64,000 nt of DNA from Paracoccus beibuensis. Lineage in GTDB: Bacteria; Pseudomonadota; Alphaproteobacteria; Rhodobacterales; Rhodobacteraceae. The translations under genes were made by a program, and so were the position numbers. Shown here in pieces: positions 1 to 8,218 of this stretch (its first letter is position 1; every line of letters starts with the position of its first letter). The notes below the pieces were generated by a model. That model did not search any database and was not told the DNA's origin. It saw nothing but the letters and a program-made list of their open reading frames with translations. The stretch is from contig NZ_JAOTBD010000007.1 in the NCBI RefSeq assembly GCF_026162625.1, positions 1-64,000 on the forward strand, given 5' to 3'.

Positions 1-267
1 GCTGCAATCTCCCGCCAGAACCGGCACAGATGCTCACGCTGCCAGACTGGTGGCCGACTTGGCGAGGATAATTTGCGTCGCGTCGAACGCTCCGACTTCC
101 GTCTTCCTGACATCAACAACACCTCCAATCATGGGGTCTTGCGACGACCGGTTGAATCTGCCTTCGCCCCCGTGGTCACAGTGAAGCCGCCACGCGAACT
201 GTGTCCGGTCTGCCGTGCAAAGGGACAGGCGGTCAGAGCCACGGACATAGGTCCCCGCGCTCTTGTT

Positions 268-456
268 CTAGACCACGTTGTCCGGTGCGAAGCCGATGTA
301 GCGGTTCAGGTCGGTGGACGCTTGGTTCACCGAGACCCCGAACTGGTCCATCAGATCGCCGCGGTTCACATGTCCGTCCCAGAACAGGCGGAACTCTATG
401 AACTCGAGGCGCTGCTCGACGCCCCAGCGCAGTTCCGACCTGTCGTTGTCCATCAA
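268..456 (-). pseudogene. Truncated WYL-type transcriptional regulator (N-terminus only)
   Basis: The 62 residues read as the N-terminal helix-turn-helix of a WYL-domain regulator: a run RLEFIEFRLFWDGHVNR followed by DLMDQFGVS and DLNRYIGFAPDNVV. The frame then meets a TAG stop. Reading through it gives NKSAGTYVRG, which matches how this family continues (usually a Tyr-Asp/Asn-Lys-Ser-Ala stretch), so the stop most likely replaced a Tyr codon. No WYL domain follows in any frame up to the window edge. Family membership is from memory of the conserved N-terminus; loss of function is inferred. Confidence 0.6.
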
Positions 457-473
457 GCTCTCCCGGCCCGGTC

Positions 474-498
474 GGTGCGCACGCTAACTATGCGCACC
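474..498. promoter_or_regulatory. Inverted repeat upstream of the WYL-regulator relic
   Basis: Two perfect 8-bp arms (GGTGCGCA at 474-481 and TGCGCACC at 491-498) flank a 9-nt spacer, about 18 nt upstream of the relic's ATG. The position fits an autoregulatory operator of the broken regulator. This is an inference from position and symmetry only. Confidence 0.35.
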
Positions 499-984
499 CG
501 TTTTCTGTGCTCCTGGCCACCCTATCCGAGTGGCCAAGCGTGAGCACCCGAAAGCGGGCTTAAAGCAATTGAATTTGTTGGCGCTTCTTCTCGCACGTGC
601 CCGGCGGTGTCCGGAGCTTCCAATGGCTCGTCAGCATCAGAGTCTTCTCCGCGGAGAACAAATATAAAGTGGTCGGGCGACCGTTGAGCGGTTCTTCTGG
701 CGGCAACGGGCTTACAGCGTCCCGTTGATGCGCAGACTGTTACGGCAATCCCGTGCCGATCCAATCAGTACGGGAGAGAGTTCGGTATCTGTTACACTCC
801 CTCCGCGACATAGCTGAACCGCGACCCGCTCTTTCCGTCCGCTCCGCGCATGATGACCCCCGCCGTCTTCTTCCAGGCAGCGAATCATGTTCTGCAATCC
901 GCCTCGAGTGCCGACTGTTTCAGCGGCCTACTAGCGATCCACGACGATCGATCAGCGACCAGCTACGTTCGGCAGATATGGCCC
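499..984. other. Gene-poor stretch
   Basis: About 490 bases with no reading frame that resembles a known family on either strand. The short frames present have arginine/serine-rich compositions typical of shadow frames. It separates the regulator relic from the end of the aldolase gene. A 7-bp inverted repeat (TGGCCAC/GTGGCCA, near 514-536) is the only structure noted. Confidence 0.5.
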
Positions 985-2025
985 TCAGGCGGCGTAGCGG
1001 GCCGCCATGGAGGTCAAGGGCAGCGGGCGCAGCTTGTCCGCCTGTCCGGCGGTGTTGAAGGCCTCGAAGCGGGCCTTGCAGATATCGGACATCATCTCCA
1101 TGGCGGGCTTGAGGTACTTGCGCGGGTCGAACTCCGCGGGGTCGTTGACCAGCGTGCGGCGGATCGCGGCTGTCATCGCAAGGCGGTTGTCGGTGTCGAT
1201 GTTGACCTTGCGTACGCCCGACCGGATGCCGCGCTGGATCTCCTCGACCGGGACGCCCCAGGTTGGGCGGATGTCGCCGCCATGGCTGTTGATGATCGCC
1301 TGCAGATCCTCGGGGACCGAGGAGGACCCGTGCATCACCAGATGCGTGTTGGGCAGGCGGCGGTGGATCTCCTCGATGACGTGCATCGCCAGGATCGCGC
1401 CGTCGGGCTTGCGCGTGAACTTGTAGGCGCCGTGGCTGGTGCCCATGGCGATGGCCAGTGCGTCGACACCGGTGTCCGCGACAAAGCGTACGGCCTCGTC
1501 CGGGTCGGTCAGCAGCTGGTGTTCGGCCAGCTTTCCTTCGGCGCCGTGGCCATCCTCCTGATCGCCCATGCCGGTCTCGAGGCTGCCCAGAACGCCCAGC
1601 TCGCCCTCGACCGAGACGCCGCAGGCATGGGCCATCTGCGTCACGCGACGGGTGATATCGACGTTGTAGTCATAGTCCGCCGGTGTCTTGCCGTCCGCCT
1701 TCAGCGACCCGTCCATCATCACGCTGGTGAAGCCGTTCTGGATGGCGGTCGCGCAGGTCTCCAACCCGTTGCCATGGTCCAGGTGCATGCAGATCGGGAT
1801 GTCGGGAAAGGCGCGAGAGAGACCCTCGATCAGCCCGGCCAGAACCAGGTCGTTGGCATAGCTGCGCGCGCCGCGGCTGGCCTGCAGGATGACCGGGGAC
1901 CGGGTTTCCTGCGCGGCCTTCATGACCGACAGGCCCTGTTCCATGTTGTTGATGTTGAAGGCGGGCACGGCATAGCCATGCTCGGCCGCGTGGTCCAGCA
2001 GCTGGCGCAGGGTGATCATGGCCAT
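985..2025 (-). CDS. fba: Class II fructose-bisphosphate aldolase (CbbA/Fba type)
   Basis: The zinc-dependent aldolase condenses dihydroxyacetone phosphate with glyceraldehyde-3-phosphate to give fructose-1,6-bisphosphate. Members of this Calvin-cycle-like branch also use erythrose-4-phosphate to make sedoheptulose-1,7-bisphosphate. The 346-residue product has the class II zinc/active-site motif HLDHGN at residues 81-86, the VEGELG segment, and a late [10 protein letters not shown] phosphate-binding stretch. An upstream in-frame ATG lies inside the bisphosphatase gene; the start at 2025 sits 4 nt after that gene's stop and matches the family N-terminus ([13 protein letters not shown]). It is the last gene of the operon deoR-eryH-eryI-fbp-fba. 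The context points to handling of erythrose-4-phosphate from erythritol rather than general glycolysis, which is inference. Confidence 0.93.
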   Translation of the reverse strand: MAMITLRQLLDHAAEHGYAVPAFNINNMEQGLSVMKAAQETRSPVILQASRGARSYANDLVLAGLIEGLSRAFPDIPICMHLDHGNGLETCATAIQNGFTSVMMDGSLKADGKTPADYDYNVDITRRVTQMAHACGVSVEGELGVLGSLETGMGDQEDGHGAEGKLAEHQLLTDPDEAVRFVADTGVDALAIAMGTSHGAYKFTRKPDGAILAMHVIEEIHRRLPNTHLVMHGSSSVPEDLQAIINSHGGDIRPTWGVPVEEIQRGIRSGVRKVNIDTDNRLAMTAAIRRTLVNDPAEFDPRKYLKPAMEMMSDICKARFEAFNTAGQADKLRPLPLTSMAARYAA

Positions 2026-2029
2026 CGGG

Positions 2030-3001
2030 TCATCCTTTGTTGGCAAGGGCAGATTGGACGGCGGCGACCTCTTCCGTCGCGCCGAAGATCAGGGGTGTCA
2101 TGTCGTGCAGGCCCAAGGGCTGGCGGTCCAGGATCGGGGCCTGCCCGTCGCTGGCCGCGCCGCCAGCCTGTTCGACCAGAAAGGCGATGGGCGCGCATTC
2201 GTAGTTCAGCCGCAGCCGGCCGCTTTCGTATCCCGGCCGCGCATCGGCGGGGTACAGGAACGCGCCGCCCTTCAGCAGGATGCGGTGCAGTTCGCCCACG
2301 GCGGCGGCCAGCCAGCGCATGTTGAAATCGCGCCCGCGCGGCCCGTCGCGACCCGCGCGCAGGTCCTGCGCCCAGACCTGCAGCCCCTTGGGCCAGTGCC
2401 GTTCGTTCGAGGCGTTGTAGGCGATGGTCGAAGCCTGGGGCTTCAGCCGCAGGTCCCGGCGCGAGACGTGGAACGTGCCGTCATGCAGGGTCGCGACATG
2501 CACCCCCTGCCCCGTGGACCATCCGAAATCGACCGAATGGCCGAAGGACGCATAGCCCGCCGCCACGACGGCCCGACCCGTGCGCAGAAAACCTTCGGGC
2601 GCGGCGGGAAGGATGCTGAAGAGCATCCCCAAGGGCGCACCGATGCCGATGCTGCCAGAACCATCGATCGGATCGATCGCGACGTCGAAGGCACCGCCGG
2701 AATGCAGTTCGATGACCTCTTCGGCCTCTTCCGACAGGACGCTGCGAACGCCGGCGGCGCGCAGGGCCGAGATCATGTGGTCGTGGGCCGCGACGTCCAG
2801 CGCCTTCTGCTTGTCGCCGCTGTCGTTGGTGCCGACGATGGCCTCGGGGTCGCCGTGCAGGCGACCGGCGGCGAGCCGCGCCGCCAGGGGCGGCAGCGCA
2901 TCGGCGATGGCCAGAACGATGGCGGGGATACCGTCGTCCGCCAGCATGTCGGCCAGCGGCGCGCCCTGGACAGGCCCGTCGTTGGGAAGACGCAGCATCA
3001 T
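2030..3001 (-). CDS. fbp: Class I fructose-1,6-/sedoheptulose-1,7-bisphosphatase
   Basis: This Mg-dependent sugar bisphosphatase removes the C1 phosphate from fructose-1,6- or sedoheptulose-1,7-bisphosphate. The 323 residues carry class I signatures: [13 protein letters not shown] near residue 57, the metal-binding [10 protein letters not shown] near residue 109, YPAD, and [20 protein letters not shown] near the C-terminus. These exclude the GlpX (class II) family. Its ATG overlaps the eryI stop by 4 nt and its own stop lies 4 nt before fba, so translation is probably coupled. Pairing with an aldolase and a transketolase in an erythritol locus suggests sedoheptulose bisphosphate as the physiological substrate; substrate choice cannot be read from the sequence. 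A second ATG follows immediately at 2998. Confidence 0.9.
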   Translation of the reverse strand: MMLRLPNDGPVQGAPLADMLADDGIPAIVLAIADALPPLAARLAAGRLHGDPEAIVGTNDSGDKQKALDVAAHDHMISALRAAGVRSVLSEEAEEVIELHSGGAFDVAIDPIDGSGSIGIGAPLGMLFSILPAAPEGFLRTGRAVVAAGYASFGHSVDFGWSTGQGVHVATLHDGTFHVSRRDLRLKPQASTIAYNASNERHWPKGLQVWAQDLRAGRDGPRGRDFNMRWLAAAVGELHRILLKGGAFLYPADARPGYESGRLRLNYECAPIAFLVEQAGGAASDGQAPILDRQPLGLHDMTPLIFGATEEVAAVQSALANKG

Positions 3002-3459
3002 GCCTTGTTGTACTTGGCATCGACCGCGTCAATGGCATCGACGTTGCCCGCGGACTTCCCGGCCTTATCAAAGTTCATCGTCTGCGCCAGCCAGGCGTCG
3101 GCGATGGTCTTGGCGACCTCGGCCCCGATGACGCGCGCACCCATGGTGATGATCTGCGCGTTGTTGGACAGCGCCGCACGCTCGGCCGAGTAGGTATCGT
3201 GAGTCAGCGCGGCGCGGATGCCGGGCACCTTGTTCGCCGCGATGCAGACGCCGATGCCGGTGCCGCAAACCAGGATGGCACGGTCATAGGTTCCGTCCAT
3301 CACCTGCGACGCCACGCGGTCGGAGAGGCTCGCATAGAAGGCGTCCGGCCCTTCGTCGGTGCGGCTGATTTCGGCCACCTCGTGCTTGTCCTTGAGATAT
3401 TCGGCCAGCACCTTGGCCAGACCCTCACCCGCGCTGTCGCCTGCAATTGCCAGTTTCAT
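2998..3459 (-). CDS. eryI: RpiB-family D-erythrose/D-erythrulose-4-phosphate isomerase (EryI)
   Basis: RpiB-type sugar phosphate isomerase of 153 residues. In Brucella and rhizobial erythritol loci this family member (EryI) interconverts D-erythrulose-4-phosphate and D-erythrose-4-phosphate, the last step of the pathway. Visible family features are the N-terminal [13 protein letters not shown] strand-loop, the catalytic-Cys segment [14 protein letters not shown] near residue 64, and [17 protein letters not shown]. It overlaps eryH upstream and fbp downstream by 4 nt each. Assignment to EryI rather than housekeeping ribose-5-phosphate isomerase B rests on its pairing with eryH and the nearby eryABCD operon. 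Confidence 0.88.
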   Translation of the reverse strand: MKLAIAGDSAGEGLAKVLAEYLKDKHEVAEISRTDEGPDAFYASLSDRVASQVMDGTYDRAILVCGTGIGVCIAANKVPGIRAALTHDTYSAERAALSNNAQIITMGARVIGAEVAKTIADAWLAQTMNFDKAGKSAGNVDAIDAVDAKYNKA

Positions 3460-4217
3460 GCTTTGTCTCCGATGGTTGCGGCGCAGCGCGCCAGAATGTC
3501 CAGATAACCACCGACCGCCCAGGCCGAGCGGCCGATGAAAAGCCCGTCGATATGCGGGCAGGCGATCAGTTCCTCGCAGTTGCCGGGGTTGACCGAGCCG
3601 CCATAAAGGCAGGGCACCCGCCGCCCCAGCACGTCCTGCGCCACCTCGATGATCTCGGCCTGCCGCGCATCGGCATAGTCAGATGTCGCGGGGATGCCGT
3701 TCACGCCGATGGCCCAGACCGGCTCATAGGCCAGCAGGATCGTAGCATCCGTGCCCGCCACGCCTGCCAGAGCGCCGCGCACCTGGCGCTCCAGCACCTC
3801 CTGCGCGCGGCCGGATTCCCGTTCGGCCAGCGTCTCGCCGATGCAGATCAACGGCGTCAGGCCGTGGCGGACGGCTGCGGCGGTCTTGAGACCCACCGTC
3901 TCGTCCGTCTCTCCGAAGTGCTCGCGGCGTTCGCTGTGGCCCAGCTCGACCAGGTCAAGGTTGCAATCGGTCAGCATCACCGGGCTGACTTCCCCGGTCC
4001 AGGCGCCGGCGTCGTCCCAGTGCATGTTCTGCGCACCCACCTTGACCGACGTATTCGCCAGCATCGCCTTGACCTCGCGGCAGGCGGTAAAGGGCGGGAT
4101 CACAAAGCGCTGGATGCGCGGGTCCTCGGGCGCGCCGATCAGGCCGCTGGCAAAGGCCTGCGCCTCGGCCAGGGTCTTGTTCATCTTCCAGCTGGTGCCG
4201 ATCCAGAAATCCGTCAT
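3456..4217 (-). CDS. eryH: TPI-family D-3-tetrulose-4-phosphate isomerase (EryH)
   Basis: Triose-phosphate-isomerase paralogue of 253 residues. In erythritol loci EryH isomerises D-3-tetrulose-4-phosphate to D-erythrulose-4-phosphate. The TIM-barrel landmarks are present: GTSWKMNK near the N-terminus (catalytic Lys), the catalytic His in [14 protein letters not shown], the catalytic Glu in [12 protein letters not shown], and a C-terminal YGGSVNPGN. Family TPIs have GTG after WAIG; here the residues are VNG, a loop-6 change that fits a different substrate. The start at 4217 lies 1 nt after the DeoR stop. A separate canonical TPI gene is at 22184, so this copy is not needed for glycolysis. Confidence 0.9.
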   Translation of the reverse strand: MTDFWIGTSWKMNKTLAEAQAFASGLIGAPEDPRIQRFVIPPFTACREVKAMLANTSVKVGAQNMHWDDAGAWTGEVSPVMLTDCNLDLVELGHSERREHFGETDETVGLKTAAAVRHGLTPLICIGETLAERESGRAQEVLERQVRGALAGVAGTDATILLAYEPVWAIGVNGIPATSDYADARQAEIIEVAQDVLGRRVPCLYGGSVNPGNCEELIACPHIDGLFIGRSAWAVGGYLDILARCAATIGDKA

Positions 4218-4218
4218 G

Positions 4219-4983
4219 TCAGTCCCTTGCAATTGTCAGCGCGATCCCCGCGCGGTCGATCACGGCGCGATCCTCCGGCGCGGGCGAGGCATCGGTGATG
4301 ATGGCGTCAAAGGCCGACAGGTCGGCCAGCGCATGCAGCGCGCTGCGCCCGAAGCGGGCGTGGTTCACCAGCAGCACGCTGCGTTCGGCCGCCTCCATCA
4401 TCGCCCGCTTGGCGCGCACCGCGTTGTCGTCCATGTGGAACGCCTGCAATCCAGCCACGGCAGGCGTGGAAATGAACGCCAGATCCGCCCGCAGCCCGGC
4501 CAGAGCGCCTTCGGTCACCATCCCGAAAAAGCCATTGAACTTGGCGCTGTAGATCCCGCCAAGCGCGATCAGCGTGACGCGGGGCGCGTCCTTCAGCCGC
4601 TCGATCACGGCAGCGTTGTTGGTGATGACGGTCAGCGGCGCATGTTCCGTCAGGCTGCCGCCCAGAAGCGCCGCCATCGACCCGTCGTTGACCATCACGG
4701 TCATCCCCGGCTCGACCAGGTCCAGCGCCGCGCGCGCCATACGGGCCTTGGCTTCGCTGTCCTGCAATTCGCGGATGCGAAAGTCGCTTTCGAACTGGGT
4801 GCCGGCCTCGATGGTCGCGCCGCCGCGGACCTTGCGCAGCAGGCCCGCCTGTTCAAGATCGTCGAGGTCGCGGTGGATGGTCATCCGACTGACCGCGAAC
4901 CGGTCGGCCAGGTTGTCCAGATCGACCGCCCGCGCCGACACCAGCACGTCCATGATCGCCTGTCTGCGCTCTTCGCGTTTCAT
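4219..4983 (-). CDS. eryR: DeoR-family transcriptional regulator of the ery downstream operon (EryR-like)
   Basis: Sugar-phosphate-responsive repressor of 254 residues. The N-terminal winged HTH (MKREERRQAIMDVLVSA, then DLDNLADRFAVSRMTIHRDL) is followed by the DeoR C-terminal effector domain (ITNNAAVIERL, LIALGGIY, a metal/phosphate-binding region toward DAIITD). The start at 4983 has a GAGAGAAC ribosome-binding site; an earlier ATG at 5025 gives a non-family extension and was rejected. It heads the operon with eryH, eryI, fbp and fba and diverges from the transketolase gene. In Brucella a DeoR gene precedes the eryH/eryI pair in the same way. The inducer is probably a tetrulose phosphate, which is inference. 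Confidence 0.85.
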   Translation of the reverse strand: MKREERRQAIMDVLVSARAVDLDNLADRFAVSRMTIHRDLDDLEQAGLLRKVRGGATIEAGTQFESDFRIRELQDSEAKARMARAALDLVEPGMTVMVNDGSMAALLGGSLTEHAPLTVITNNAAVIERLKDAPRVTLIALGGIYSAKFNGFFGMVTEGALAGLRADLAFISTPAVAGLQAFHMDDNAVRAKRAMMEAAERSVLLVNHARFGRSALHALADLSAFDAIITDASPAPEDRAVIDRAGIALTIARD

Positions 4984-5112
4984 CGGTTCTCTCCCGTTGC
5001 CGGTCTTGTAACAGCAAAACGGCACAATGCAACATTGATTATGTTACTTTGTGATTTATTCTTGTGACGAGCCGTCACTGCTGCTATGTCCTCCGCGAAA
5101 CCGGAGGACGCC
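4984..5112. promoter_or_regulatory. Divergent promoter region of eryR and tkt with an inverted repeat
   Basis: This AT-rich 129-nt gap serves both the eryR operon and tkt. It holds AACAT-TGATT-ATGTT at 5031-5045 (5-bp arms, 5-nt spacer) within the longer partly symmetric sequence around GTAACA and TGTTAC. It is a plausible binding site for the adjacent DeoR protein. The tkt ribosome-binding site GGAGGA is at 5103-5108. Confidence 0.5.
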
Positions 5113-7137
5113 ATGCCGCTAGACACCCCCAAAGACCCCGCCATTGCCGCCAAGGCCGATCTTGACCCGCAGAACTTCGCGCTGGCCAACTGCATCCGCG
5201 CGCTGACCATCGATGCCGTGAACGCCGCGAATTCCGGCCATCCCGGTGCGCCGATGGGCATGGCCGATGCTTCCACGGTGCTGTTTCGCAACCATCTGAA
5301 GTTCGACGCCTCCAACCCTGACTGGCCGGACCGCGACCGCTTCGTGCTGTCGAACGGGCACGGGTCCATGTTGCTCTACAGCCTTCTGCACCTGACGGGT
5401 TACGAAGACATGACGCTGGAGCAGGTAAAGAACTTCCGCCAGTGGGGCGCGATCACGGCGGGCCACCCGGAATATGGCCACGCCAAGGGGATCGAAACGA
5501 CGACCGGTCCCCTGGGTCAGGGCATTGCCACCGCTGTCGGCATGGCGCTGGCCGAACGCGCCCTGGCTGGTGAATTTGGCGATGACCTGGTCGACCACCA
5601 CACCTACGTCATGCTGGGCGACGGATGCCTTCAGGAAGGCATCGGGCAAGAGGCGATCAGCCTGGCTGGCCACCTCGGCCTCGGCAAGCTGATCGCGCTC
5701 TATGACGACAACTCGATCACGATCGACGGGCCGACCTCGATCAGCTTTTCCGAGGATGTTCCCGCGCGTCTGGCCGCCTGTGGCTGGCATGTCCAGACCT
5801 GCGACGGCCATGACGCCAAGGCGCTGGACGCGGCCATCGCCTCCGCCAAGGCCGAGATCGACAAGCCGTCGCTGATCGCAATGAAGACGATCATCGGCTT
5901 CGGGTCGCCCAACCGCGCCGGCACCTATTCGGTCCACGGCGCACCCTTGGGTAAGGATGAGGCCGCGCTGACCAAGGAAGCGCTTGGCTGGGTCGCCGAA
6001 CCGTTCCAGATCCCCGAGGATCTGGCCGCCGAATGGCGCTCGATCGGCGCCCGCGGCGCCGAGGCACGGCAGGCCTGGGAAGGCCGTCTGGCCGCGTCCC
6101 CGCGCGGCGATGCGCTGACGCAGCGCCTGTCGGGCGATCTGCTCAAGGGCTATGACGCCGCCGTCAACGCCGCTCGCGATGCGCTGTTCGCCGACCCCAA
6201 GAAGGCCGCCACCCGGAAGGCCAGCCAGATGGCGCTGGAGGCCTTGGCCCCGGCAGTGCCCGCGATGATCGGCGGCTCGGCCGACCTGACCGGATCGAAC
6301 CTGACCCGCGTGAAGGCGGTGGACAGCCAGTACACCAAGGACGCGCCCGGCCGCTATATCGGCTATGGCGTGCGGGAATTCGGCATGGCCGCCGCCATGA
6401 ACGGCATCAACCTCCATGGCGGCTTCATCGCCTATGGCGGGACGTTCCTGGTCTTCTCGGACTATGCCCGGAACGCGATCCGCCTCTCGGCTCTGATGGG
6501 GGTCGGCACGATCTATGTCATGACCCATGACAGCATCGGCCTGGGCGAAGACGGCCCGACCCACCAGCCGATCGAGCATCTGGCGTCCCTCCGCGCCATC
6601 CCCGGCCTGACGGTCCTGCGCCCCGCCGACACGGTCGAGACGCTGGAGGCGTGGGATATCGCGATCCGCAACCGCAAGGTCCCGTCGCTGCTGGCGCTGT
6701 CGCGTCAGGACGTCCCGCAGCTGCGGTTGCAGGCGGGGTCCGAGAACCTGACCGCGAGGGGCGCGTATGTGATCCGCCAGTTCGGCGAGGGCCGCGACGT
6801 CACCCTGATCGCGACCGGAACCGAGGTGGCCATCGCCGTCCAGGCCGCCGAGGCGCTGCATGCCGAAGGCATGTCCGTCGCGGTCGTGTCAATGCCCAGT
6901 TGGGAGCTGTTCGATGCGCAGCCCGAGGCGTATCGCGCCGAGGTGCTCGGCATCGCCCCGCGCATCGCCGTCGAGGCCGCCGGCAAGTTCGGCTGGACGC
7001 GCTACGTCGCGTCGGAAGACGACGTGATCGGCATGAACGGGTTCGGCGCCTCGGCCCCGATCGACCGTCTCTACAAGGAATTCGGCATCACTGCCGATGC
7101 CATTGTTGAACGCGCGAAGCACCTGACGAACCGCTGA
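5113..7137 (+). CDS. tkt: Transketolase
   Basis: Thiamine-diphosphate enzyme that moves two-carbon ketol units, for example sedoheptulose-7-phosphate + glyceraldehyde-3-phosphate to two pentose phosphates, or erythrose-4-phosphate + xylulose-5-phosphate to fructose-6-phosphate. The 674 residues carry SGHPGAPMG at 41-49, the ThDP/Mg motif starting GDG at 169 and ending in an Asn near 197, and the pyrimidine-domain segments MTHDSIGLGEDGPTHQP and PADTVE. An ATG at 5086 is in frame, but the GGAGGA site fits only the ATG at 5113. It diverges from eryR and stands beside the aldolase and bisphosphatase genes, giving three enzymes that consume erythrose-4-phosphate or its products in one locus. Confidence 0.95.
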   Translation: MPLDTPKDPAIAAKADLDPQNFALANCIRALTIDAVNAANSGHPGAPMGMADASTVLFRNHLKFDASNPDWPDRDRFVLSNGHGSMLLYSLLHLTGYEDMTLEQVKNFRQWGAITAGHPEYGHAKGIETTTGPLGQGIATAVGMALAERALAGEFGDDLVDHHTYVMLGDGCLQEGIGQEAISLAGHLGLGKLIALYDDNSITIDGPTSISFSEDVPARLAACGWHVQTCDGHDAKALDAAIASAKAEIDKPSLIAMKTIIGFGSPNRAGTYSVHGAPLGKDEAALTKEALGWVAEPFQIPEDLAAEWRSIGARGAEARQAWEGRLAASPRGDALTQRLSGDLLKGYDAAVNAARDALFADPKKAATRKASQMALEALAPAVPAMIGGSADLTGSNLTRVKAVDSQYTKDAPGRYIGYGVREFGMAAAMNGINLHGGFIAYGGTFLVFSDYARNAIRLSALMGVGTIYVMTHDSIGLGEDGPTHQPIEHLASLRAIPGLTVLRPADTVETLEAWDIAIRNRKVPSLLALSRQDVPQLRLQAGSENLTARGAYVIRQFGEGRDVTLIATGTEVAIAVQAAEALHAEGMSVAVVSMPSWELFDAQPEAYRAEVLGIAPRIAVEAAGKFGWTRYVASEDDVIGMNGFGASAPIDRLYKEFGITADAIVERAKHLTNR

Positions 7138-7150
7138 TCAACCAAGTGGA

Positions 7151-7240
7151 CGAGGCCGCAAGCGGCCTCGACGCGATCCTCCCCGCGCGCAACGCGCGCG
7201 GGGCCCAGCGGCAGCGACCGGACCGGGCTTTGCCCGGTCC
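7151..7240. terminator. Three consecutive hairpins between convergent tkt and eryD
   Basis: Three perfect GC-rich inverted repeats stand in a row: 7151-7170 (CGAGGCCGC arms), 7181-7203 (CCCCGCGCG arms) and 7220-7240 (GGACCGGGC arms, TTT loop). They fill the gap between two convergent genes and look like a bidirectional terminator array. None is followed by a clear U tract. Confidence 0.6.
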
Positions 7241-7267
7241 GTCCTGGTTCCGGTCCAAGATGTCTCT

Positions 7268-8218
7268 TCAGGCGGCAAGTGCCCGTGCGGTCGCTTCATC
7301 GGTGATAAGCCCCGCCAGCAGGCCGCTTTTCAGCACTGCGCGGATCGCTGCCTGCTTTTCGGGTCCGCCGGCGATGACGACGATGTGCTGCTTGGTCGAA
7401 CGGGCCAACTCGACCGAAAGCGTCCTCGCGCTCAGCGTGGTTTCTAGCATGTTTCCTTGGGCGTCGAAGAAGTGGCCCATCATTTCTCCGACACCTCCGG
7501 CGGCGTTGATCTCGGCGATCTCGCGCCGCTCGATCATGCCGGACGCGACCAGCTGCGCACCTGCATCGGCCGTGCCCATTCCCACCAGCTTCAACGTGGC
7601 GCTGGCCGAAAGGTCGAAGATGTCCCGAACACCCGGTTGCGCCAGCAGGATCGCGCGATCGCTTTCCGAGTTTGCGAAGAAGGGCACCGGCAGGACGAAG
7701 GCCTGCGCACCCGTCTTCTCGGCCAGACTGTGCATGACGTCATGCGGATTTGCGGCATAGTTGCGCGTCAGGCCACCCAGAACCGACACGAAGCGCACGC
7801 CCCGGGCGTCAAAGCGCGGCAGCTGGTGCACGGCCGCGGCCAAGGTCCGGCCATGACCAAGGCCGATGACAGGGTGCTCTCCCCGCTCAATTTCGCGGCG
7901 CAAGAATGCCGCCCCTGCCAGCCCGAGCGCCCGCATCGGGATGCCATCCTCGCCCAGGTCGGGGGCCACTTCGCAGCTGGAAAGCCCATAGCGGGAGCAG
8001 AGCTGGTCTTCCAGCCGGGCGCACTCGACGATCTCGCCATCGATCGAGACCTTCACCACGCCATCAGCAACCGCCCGCGCGATCAGGCGGTGCGCCTTGA
8101 CGCTCGGCAGGCCAAGCCGCTTGGCCACTGCCGCCTGCGTCAGGCCGCCGGCGTAATGCAGCCAGGCCGCCCTTATCGCCAGGCTCTGCTCGGGGTCCTC
8201 GGGGCCGCGCCGCGCCAT
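7268..8218 (-). CDS. eryD: SorC/DeoR-family erythritol regulator EryD
   Basis: EryD represses the ery operon and is relieved by erythritol in Brucella and rhizobia. The 316-residue product has an N-terminal HTH (LHYAGGLTQAAVAKRLGLPS, residues about 20-40) and a SorC-type sugar-binding domain with GLGHGRTLAAAV and a C-terminal GGPEKQAAIRAVLKSGLL segment typical of the family. Its ATG overlaps the stop of the upstream dehydrogenase gene by one base, so it is the last gene of the eryA operon. A longer frame upstream runs into the dehydrogenase gene and was rejected. Confidence 0.85.
   Translation of the reverse strand: MARRGPEDPEQSLAIRAAWLHYAGGLTQAAVAKRLGLPSVKAHRLIARAVADGVVKVSIDGEIVECARLEDQLCSRYGLSSCEVAPDLGEDGIPMRALGLAGAAFLRREIERGEHPVIGLGHGRTLAAAVHQLPRFDARGVRFVSVLGGLTRNYAANPHDVMHSLAEKTGAQAFVLPVPFFANSESDRAILLAQPGVRDIFDLSASATLKLVGMGTADAGAQLVASGMIERREIAEINAAGGVGEMMGHFFDAQGNMLETTLSARTLSVELARSTKQHIVVIAGGPEKQAAIRAVLKSGLLAGLITDEATARALAA

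Noticed and set aside
2030..3001. GlpX-type (class II) bisphosphatase
   Set aside because: The motifs DPIDGSGS and GRLRLNYE with a late EQAGG are class I signatures; class II motifs are absent.
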